Below are positions 56,800 through 64,000 of a stretch of DNA of 64,000 nt, piece by piece. The stretch's first letter is position 1. Every line of letters starts with the position of its first letter. The notes beneath the pieces are model-generated. The model was given only the letters and a program-made list of their open reading frames with translations, was not told the origin of the DNA and did no database searches. The position numbers and the translations under genes are program-made. This DNA comes from Antedon bifida (taxonomy: Eukaryota; Echinodermata; Crinoidea; Comatulida; Antedonidae): the NCBI GenBank assembly GCA_963402885.1, contig OY727096.1, positions 2,046,001 through 2,110,000 on the forward strand, given 5' to 3'.

Positions 56800-56958
56800 T
56801 AAGCGTGCTTGTCTTCCAATCTCAAGGTCCAGGGTTCAATCCTGACCTAGTCCCAGGGTTGTAACTCACGACTCTTTCAACTCCACTCCCCTTAAGCCTC
56901 AAATGAAAATTTATAAGCACGATAGATTATAAAACAGTTTATCCATCCTGTAATTGAT
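56800..56958 (+). repeat. tRNA-derived SINE, family B, copy 2
   Basis: GCTTGTCTTCCAATCTCAAG, B-box GGGTTCAATCCTGACCTAGT, CTCAAATGAAAATTTATAAG and TTTATCCATCCTGTAATTGA match 46161-46332. The A-box end is truncated. Confidence 0.7.
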
Positions 56959-57530
56959 GAGTTACTCGCTGTTGGATGATCCAAATTGTTTTACAAATGC
57001 CCATTCTACATGCTTGTATACACTTAGAAAGTATCAGTTATCAAAGAAAATGGATATTCAAAGAAAATTCAGATGTAAGTCAAATAAAACAAAACAAAAA
57101 CACATGGATTTCTGACATGTATACAAACGAAAAGTTCTTAACCATATTTTTGGTAGTGATCTACTCCTAATGCACTATTACAATGATTGCTCAATGCAAT
57201 CAAAGAAATATTTTATATGTAATTAGTTTATTTTGTAAGATTTTGTGTTTAAAAACTGATGGTATTGGAAGATTATCCCTGTTGTATGCTTATTCGATTG
57301 AGGAATTTTCTTTTTGTACAAGGATGTAAGTCGTGGTCAAGAATTAGTTGATTTTACCGCACCATATGCGAATGGTTCGTGGACAGGAATTCCGACAAGG
57401 ATATTGCTGTAACAATTGATCTGAACTTGATCTTTGTCACTCGGAACAATCTGAATCGATAAGTGGTATAATATATTAAGTTAAATACGACCCACTCGTA
57501 TATATAATACAGCGGCGGATCACGTACAAT

Positions 57531-57540
57531 ATATAAAGAT
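57531..57540 (+). promoter_or_regulatory. TATA box of the P450 gene
   Basis: ATATATAAAG about 60 nt before the start codon; suits a transcription start near 57562. Confidence 0.5.
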
Positions 57541-57594
57541 CACAAAATAAGCTGTTCAATTGACACTGAACATTTCCAGAAGCAACACGTAGCT

Positions 57595-60500
57595 ATGTTC
57601 AGTATGCTTGTGAACACAAGTGATATAGTCAATGTGCTGATCATCGTTTTGACTACGTTGCTTATAATACATGCATACATGTTTTTAAATTCTAAACTTC
57701 CCCCTGGACCGATACCTATCCCATTACTAGGCAACATGTTAGCGTTACGTGTACGACCATTTAAGACCATTGGTAGATGGGCTAAGTACTACGGAGATGT
57801 TCTGACGGTCTACAATGGTCCAATGAAGAAAGTAGTTTGGATTAACGAAGTAACGCTCGGGATCGACACTTTTGTTAAACGAGCAAATGTATTTTCCGTT
57901 AGAAAACCGATTCCAGTTATATGTTATTTGTCGGGAAAAAAAGGTAAGAACTGAAAGTTGTCGACTTGATCTGTATTGTATTTTTATTTGTTTAATATAG
58001 GCCTATATGGTATAAAACAAAAAAAAATATATTGTAGTTTATTTTATTTTTTAAACATTTATTTGGTATAAAACAAGCAAAAAATGTATTTTAGTTTACT
58101 TTATTTAAAAACAAATTATTTGGTATAAAACATTCCACATTTCAAATTTAAATATTAAACATCAACTTATTATAAGTTTGTTTGTTATGATTTTAGTGAG
58201 TTTATTTATGTATTTCGTTTTATTTTGAATCAGGTAGCGTGGCATTTGAAAATGGGCCAGAATGGAAAAGGGGCAGAAAATGGATGCTAAGTGTGTTACG
58301 ACAGTTTGGGGTTGGAAAGACGTCGCTCGAAGATCAGATAATCGTGGAAGCTGACGCCCTATGTGAAGCAATTTCACAATATCAAAGTCAGCCATTTGAT
58401 CCTAACCACTTTATTTCATGCGCCGCAGCCAATGTTATATGTTCTATGAGTTTCAACAGAAGATATGATTACAAAGATCTAGAGTTCCTTCAACTTTTAA
58501 GCGACCTGCAAGTGTATGTAAAGCAAATGAACATGAGCAACCTGGAGACTCACTTACCGTGCCTTACTGACCTGCCATTCTTCAAACACAAGAAACGTCC
58601 GTCTGAAGGTGTAATACAGTTCGTCAGGAACCATATTCACGAACACGTGTCAACTATCGACAGAGACAATGTTCGTGATATACTAGATTCACTTATTGTT
58701 GAAGTTGAGAAAAACGAAGAAGATGCCCCATTCACGTTCGAAACAATGTATACTACAGTGATAACATTGTTTGTGGCTGGGTCTGAAACTACATCTAGTA
58801 CAATGCTCTGGTTTATTCTCTACATGGCCGCCTTTCCAGAGGAACAAGAAAAGGTAAGTTGTATTTATTGTCTTTTGTCCGAGTTTTACCAGGCAAGTTC
58901 ATCCTAGTCCATTCTCTATCGGAAGTAAATTGCGATTTAGATTGAGGTTTACATGATAAATTACATCCGATATACCCAGCTGTTTATAACCTATATTCTG
59001 AAATCTGAGTTATACTATGAGCAGTGCCCAGAGGAAAAAAAGGACATTAAAATAAAGGTTTAAAACGCCCGAGGCCTCAAGCGTTGGAGGGTCACTTAGG
59101 GTTCCTAATCCACGGGTCTCAGGCCTCTGCGTTATGCTGCTGCACTTGTCGATTGTAACTCGGATATGTTTCGTAAAAATCCGAATCAACTGCGTATGAA
59201 CACGGCTTTAGTTTGTTTTCCGGTACATAAACTTAGGGTTAGTAAGTCTTCCTGAATGTGAAAATGTAGTTCCTGTAAAGCACAACGGGATTACATTTTA
59301 ACTACATCAAATGTACGCTATGGATGCATGAAACTGTAAAAAAGTAAACTCAGTCAAGGAAGCCCTCCACATCACGTGGAAGAAACTTTCCTTGAACAAA
59401 AAAATCTATGACTCCGGCGTCACGCTTGCAATATGATTGTTATGTTGTCCGTTTAGTACTTCGTTCTTTATCATGCTAATTATTGCCTCATTTAAATACA
59501 ACTGTGTAATGGTTATATAAGTACTCTAGGCGTTGATTTCAGTTCTGTTGATGAGAGTTTTCTTGAAACATGTCACGGTAATTTAAGGCAGTTTTCATTA
59601 AATGTCTTACGATTTTGATTTTAACTCAAAAACCAGGGACCAATGAATAAGAAAGTAATATTATGAACATAAGCTAATTTTGTTTTTAAAAACCTCGCTT
59701 TTTTACGATTTTTTTTACAATTTATTTCACTTTATAAAATAGACCCACTGTTAAATATTCTTATTAATTAACATTATAGGTATACAACGAACTACACAGT
59801 GAATTTGGAAGCGACGGTCAGCCAACAACGGCAGCGTTGAGTAACCTTCCTTTATTTGTTGCTACGATTTACGAGGTACAACGTCTTGGTTCTGTCGCAC
59901 CATCCTTGCTGCCACGAGGATCATCCGAAGACTGCGAGGTTAAAGGATTTAAACTGCCTAAAGGAATTAACATAAATCTAAATATTTATCAAGTCCACAT
60001 GGATCCAAATCATTGGGATAATCCTACAGAGTTTAAACCTTCGAGATTTATCGATCAGGATGGTAAAAACGTCATTAGACCAAAATCATTCATGCCATTT
60101 GGTTTAGGCAAGTTTTTTTTATTTATAATTATTATGAGTTTATGGGTGCCTATGTCATATTAATTTAGTTGTGCTTGTCGATAAATGCATTGCGCTAGTA
60201 ATTATTATCTTCAGCTACCGCGAGCTTACATATCTTACTAAATAAAAAGAATACTTTTTCAAACAATAAATTACTCAAAAAAAACACCGTTACATTACAA
60301 AAAATATAAATATTTAATTTATAGTACATATCATTATATAGAAATACTAGTCTACATCCTTCTATTTAATAGGGAACTTTGTGACGACCGATGAGCCAGG
60401 TCATTTCATTGTGCGCATGTCCAAAATTTGCACGCGCTTCCTCTACACAAAAAGAGCGGAATCGATTCAACCCCGTTTACACGGGAACTTTTTCCGGGTA

Positions 60501-60864
60501 ATTTGTGTGCGGAAACATGGCCAATGAGACAACAGTTTACGCGAACGTATTAATGTTAATGTTAATTAATGTGTCTCTTTGTGTGTATCGGACGTTATTA
60601 TATCGCCAATTACCTTGTAATTACCACTAATTCCATTTTTACTACTGTTCAATAAATTACTGTTATTTCTTTTATACCATAGGTCGCAGAATTTGTATTG
60701 GTGAAAATATGGCAAAGATGGAATTGTTGATTATATTGAGTAAATTGTTGCTGCGGTTTAAACTTACTGTACCAAACGAACAAACTAAACCAGAGTTTGA
60801 ACCCAACGTTGGTTTCACACTAAGTCCTAAAGCTTTTAAAGTTAGTGCTATACCACGCACATAA
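57595..60864 (+). CDS. Cytochrome P450, CYP2 clan, four exons
   Basis: Predicted 492-residue microsomal monooxygenase using NADPH-P450 reductase. Exons 57595-57943, 58234-58853, 59780-60107 and 60683-60864 join in phase (1479 nt). N-terminal membrane anchor (VNVLIIVLTTLLIIHAYMFL), Pro-rich hinge LPPGPIPIPLLGN, C-helix WKRGRKW, I-helix FVAGSETTSS (oxygen activation), K-helix ExxR in YEVQR, PERF-type region FKPSRF, and the haem loop FGLGRRICIG with the thiolate Cys. The last intron interrupts the haem loop and starts with GC (TTTAG|GCAAGT at 60108), ending TAG at 60682; no GT donor keeps the frame, so this is a GC-AG intron. The motifs resemble CYP2/CYP17/CYP1-type enzymes; the substrate is not predictable. 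Confidence 0.93.
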
Positions 60865-62146
60865 AAGATGCAGTGGAGGATCTAGAAATAGTGTGTGTGT
60901 GTTTCATTGTTTAATCATGGACCTATAAATTATAATTTATTGGTCCATGTTTTAATGCTATGCTGATTGCACTGTGCGAAACTGTATAGGATTCTCCCTA
61001 ATTATAAATAATGTATGAGCAATATTCATGTTTGGAATTGAAAGAACTAAACATTACGCATGCTCGGATGTCGGAATCGTCCAATGCGTTGAATTATTCA
61101 TAAGCTTGGTTCCCACTACGACGCAACGCATGGACGTAAACGCCACGCAAGCGTTTTGTCCAATGACAAGCGAAAGTTCGAATAATCCCTCACATGTGAT
61201 TGGTCAACTCACTTACGTTGCGTTACGTTCTTTTGTTGCGTCTAGTGGGAACGAAGCATTATTTAATATAATTATTATACAATATTCTTAACATTTTGTA
61301 GTTTTTAATTAATGTAATGATCTAGGTTCCCCTACTATACCCCATTCCTCTAAATCCAACCCTGACACTAAGATACAAGTTGGTAATTAGTAATAGATAA
61401 CTACACTAATAGAAAATAATTACATGTAAGTAAATGTAAGGTTATTATTATTATTACTGAAGGCCTAGAATAAATATTATTACTATTAATAATAGTTTCA
61501 TTTTCTAAATATTATAATATATCTATAAAGTACAATAGATTTAAATTTGCATATAAAGTATGAAAAAACCGACCCACACAGCAACACAAATATTGTGTGG
61601 GCTTCGATTGAAAAACATGTTTCTGCAGCATTGACGTACTGAACTGCAGCGATACAATCCGATTAAAATCAAAATTACAATTTATTCCCCAGCATTAGTA
61701 CTTTTAAATTGTTATTTTAAAATTGTTGCTACTCTTAAATGTATGTGTGGGTTCTTTACATTTTTACATAAATCTGAATCTAAACTGCTTTATATTTAAG
61801 ATAAATCTATTCATAATGTTAAATATTAGGATTATATATGGTAAGTAAAACCTTGATATAAATACAATAGTTTACATTATTAATAATATTCCCTGATTCT
61901 TTAATATTTTCCGTAGGTGTAGATTGGTACGGTATGTTTTCGTACCATCCCAGTGACCCTTAACTCTTGACCCTTGAGTTGAGATGTCATGATAACTAAT
62001 AGTAGAAACGTGTTTGTCCATCTGTCTCAAACATAATACTATTTATTACATTATCTATGTTTGTACAGTCATTTTAATAAGCTGATATTCTCAGTGTTTC
62101 ACAATTTTATATTGTTGTTTTTAATCCACTGTAAAGCAGTCACTTA
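60865..62146. other. Convergent 3' region between P450 and the SEA-EGF gene
   Basis: 3' UTRs and one complete GGTTCCCACTA MITE. No coding exon recognised. A small local inverted repeat (ACTCTTGACCCTTGAGTT near 61963) is probably incidental. Confidence 0.5.
61103..61258. repeat. GGTTCCCACTA MITE, complete copy
   Basis: Terminal repeats of about 35 bp: GCTTGGTTCCCACTACGACG at the left and CGTCTAGTGGGAACGAAGC at the right, continuing inward as ACGTAA/TTACGT blocks. The centre has CCAATGACAAGCGAAAGTTC and GAATAATC. Defines the family. Confidence 0.75.
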
Positions 62147-64000
62147 CTAAAAGTTGTCGTAGTAAACTCTATCTCGTCTAGCACGGTCCTAAAATAAAAA
62201 AACAATAGAGTTGAGTTAAGATGTGTTGTGAAATGTTTGGTAGAAACACAGGTTTTGTTATTTTAACTGTTAAGGGCTAATTTACCCAGGTAATTTCGTT
62301 CCTATCCACCAAAGATGGGCGCTTTCAGAGTTAGTAATTTACTAACTACTTAATTAAGTTGGTTTGCAACTCAGCGGGTAACTTAACTAAGCCTGAACGT
62401 CCCTAGTACATGAGTACACCTCACACGCGACTGAAGTTTCATTGCGCATAGCATGTTTAAAAAGCGCGCTCTAAACGATACACGGGCATTTGGTCGCATT
62501 ACCGTACAGTACACAGTAACAGTTTTTAACTTTTTTCGGTAATCGGTGGTCTGTACTATTCATGCTCAAGTTGCGACGGCTAGTTTGGCGGCAAAGGATG
62601 AAGAGTTAAGCTCAGCTGTCTACACTATCAAACTTTATGTGACAAAAACATGCGATGTGCCCATATATAAACACAATGACGTCATATCACTAACATATTA
62701 CCTGCACATCATTGTGTCAAACTTGTTTGATAGTGTAGCGGAGCTTTAAATGCTAAAATACTTACGTCTAATTCATTCCCTGTCACAATATATGGCCTCG
62801 AAGAATTATGTTTGAACCTTGCACCCTTCTTTTCGTGTGGCATGTGGTGGTGTGTGAACACTTTACCGCTAAAATGCGTCTGTAAGTTTCGATTGTCGTA
62901 CATGTTTTCTTTCGTGTATACTGGAGTGTTAACATACATTGGCGGGTTAAGTACAACATCGTCTCGGTACATTGCGTCCTCACGACTACCAGTAATGAGC
63001 AAATAAAAGCAACAGCACAAAAACAGTAGAAAAAGTAACCCGCCAATACTTCCAACGACAATGGCAACAATGATCAATGTGTCGAGGTTTTCGCTATCGC
63101 ATGTCTCTCCACTGTAACCGTCTGCGCAGCTGTAAGAAGGATGGTATGGTTTTATTTATCAACATCTTTATACAGGATTACACAATCAGGTAAAATAAAG
63201 CCTGTTTTGCATTGTGGTCCTGTCTTGAATACAAAAAAAACCAGGGGGTAAAAAAAGTTTATTTTTGTAAAAAGAAATGAGATCTGTATCTAGCTTTGAA
63301 TGAAGCTATTATGTTGGGGAATATTTAATTTCAGTTGGTAGGCATGGTTAGTAATACATAGTTAGTTCCGTCTAGACGTGTCTTTAATTTGACACAATAA
63401 TACAGTAAGTAGCCTTACAGTGAAAAAAAGAACAACAAAATGTTATGTTTATTTATTTTAAAATGTTTAATTATACATACGTGCACGAACTCTCGAAATC
63501 ATCCATATCCATTGAACATGTCCCGCCGTTTTTGCAATAATCATCTGGACATATTTCTATTTAAAAAAAGACAATTGAAAAACAAATTAGGAATGTCGTT
63601 ATCTGCTAATAGCGTAGTATATTTCATATCGGTGAAAGCCAGCCAGCGATATCGTGTTCCAGGCCATAATGTGCAAAATGCATCTATGCAAATCATTAAA
63701 AATACAAAATGTTTTATTTCAAGTTTGATTTATACATCTTGTTTTGTGAGGACAATACATATTTCCTTACATCTGGGACTATTCAAGTCTTTGTATTTTA
63801 ACAAAAAAATAATATGCGTACCATGGAAACTCTGTGTGTTATCTGGATCAAGGTCGAGTGTTGACCCACTCAATTCTCCCTCACTGTTCACATTCTGATC
63901 AAACAGTGCATTCAACTCGTCTTCTGTGGCACCAGCTTCTTCCATAAGCACAACAAAATCCACTACAATACTACCAGAGCTGAAGTCGAGTATTTGGATA
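62147..64000 (-). CDS. SEA-EGF-transmembrane protein, 3' end (5' part outside window)
   Basis: C-terminal part of a type I membrane protein. Exons in reading order: 63999-63822 (runs in from outside), 63556-63481, 63129-62766, 62188-62147; phases fit. The first encodes the second half of a SEA domain (SSGSIVVDFVVLMEEAGATE...DELNALFDQNV); GSIVV matches the known autoproteolysis site G|SVVV, so self-cleavage into two noncovalent chains is likely. Next is one EGF domain with six cysteines (ICPDDYCKNGGTC, SCTCADGYSGETC). Then one TM helix (IIVAIVVGSIGGLLFLLFLC) with juxtamembrane cysteines, and a cytoplasmic tail of about 80 residues with tyrosines (YRDD, MYVNTPVY, MYDN) ending RDRVYYDNF. Architecture is like transmembrane mucins and related adhesion proteins. 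The last exon is 42 nt, identified by donor GAC|GTAAGT and an in-frame stop. Confidence 0.82.
62608..62747 (+). repeat. CTCTGTCTACACTATC MITE in the last intron of the SEA-EGF gene
   Basis: AAGCTCAGCTGTCTACACTA at the left and TTGATAGTGTAGCGGAGCTT at the right, with central ACAATGACGTCATATCAC. Lies 19 bp beyond the donor at 62765. Confidence 0.8.

Larger units (their letters stand above)
56560..57071 (+). repeat. Direct duplication of about 100 bp flanking a SINE
   Basis: Copies 56560-56698 and 56976-57071 share GATGATCCA, TTTTACAAAT, TTCTACATGCT, GTATACACT, AGAAA, GTTATCAAAGAA and ATGGATRTTCARAGAAAAT. Copy 1 differs by an insertion of 37 bp that is exactly one micro element plus one target duplication. 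Confidence 0.8.
55821..57530. other. Divergent intergenic region between the FTP-kringle gene and the P450
   Basis: Promoters of both genes are expected here. A roughly 100-bp segment is duplicated (56560-56698 and 56976-57071); a SINE lies between the copies, and copy 1 carries the micro inverted-repeat insertion. No coding exon recognised. Confidence 0.5.

Noticed and set aside
62783..63070. Alternative 95-codon frame on the - strand
   Set aside because: Shadow in another frame of the exon coding the TM helix of the SEA-EGF protein.

Overview
The window is AT-rich animal nuclear DNA with large introns, GT-AG splicing and many short repeats. The gene set (OATP-type transporters, beta-heavy spectrin, FAM221A, ABHD3, a CYP2-clan P450, F-lectin/kringle/LamG/PAN and SEA-EGF modular proteins), together with single and clustered AGGCCTA words, suggests an echinoderm or other ambulacrarian deuterostome. 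The phylum is an inference and I cannot name a species.

Layout, left to right. (1) 1-8.4 kb holds two tandem SLCO/OATP genes on the + strand: the last three exons of one and a complete nine-exon copy of the next, which has a 29-unit minisatellite grown out of one exon-intron junction. (2) 11.4-22.1 kb, - strand, is one uninterrupted 3584-codon reading frame for a beta-heavy spectrin with CH-CH, about 30 spectrin repeats and an SH3, but no PH domain. (3) 24.5-27.1 kb, + strand, is FAM221A in five exons. (4) 31.9-33.1 kb, + strand, is an intronless rhodopsin-family GPCR with a TATA box. (5) 41.8-46.8 kb, + strand, is the ABHD3 lipase in nine exons. (6) 48.1-55.8 kb, - strand, is a secreted protein with signal peptide, F-lectin-like, kringle, LamG and PAN/apple modules. 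(7) 57.6-60.9 kb, + strand, is a microsomal CYP2-clan P450 in four exons, one bounded by a GC-AG intron. (8) 62.1 kb to the window end, - strand, is the 3' end of a SEA-EGF-transmembrane protein. All multi-exon models were joined by hand; every junction keeps phase, and each complete gene sums to a whole number of codons.

Between and inside the genes are several non-autonomous mobile families: a CTCTGTCTACACTATCAAAC-ended MITE (12 copies or fragments), a TTAA-target MITE (AGATGTATTGTCCCCC ends, 7 copies), a GGTTCCCACTA-ended MITE (4), two tRNA-derived SINE families (2 copies each), a third tRNA-type SINE, a TTGCGCAA palindrome-rich element with perfect terminal inverted repeats, and a 30-41 bp element made almost only of its own inverted repeats, with perfect 7-bp target duplications at both copies. 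The last is the strongest candidate for something undescribed.

The genes do not form a functional cluster. The only paralogous neighbours are the two transporters. No rRNA genes, CRISPR arrays or autonomous transposase genes were seen.
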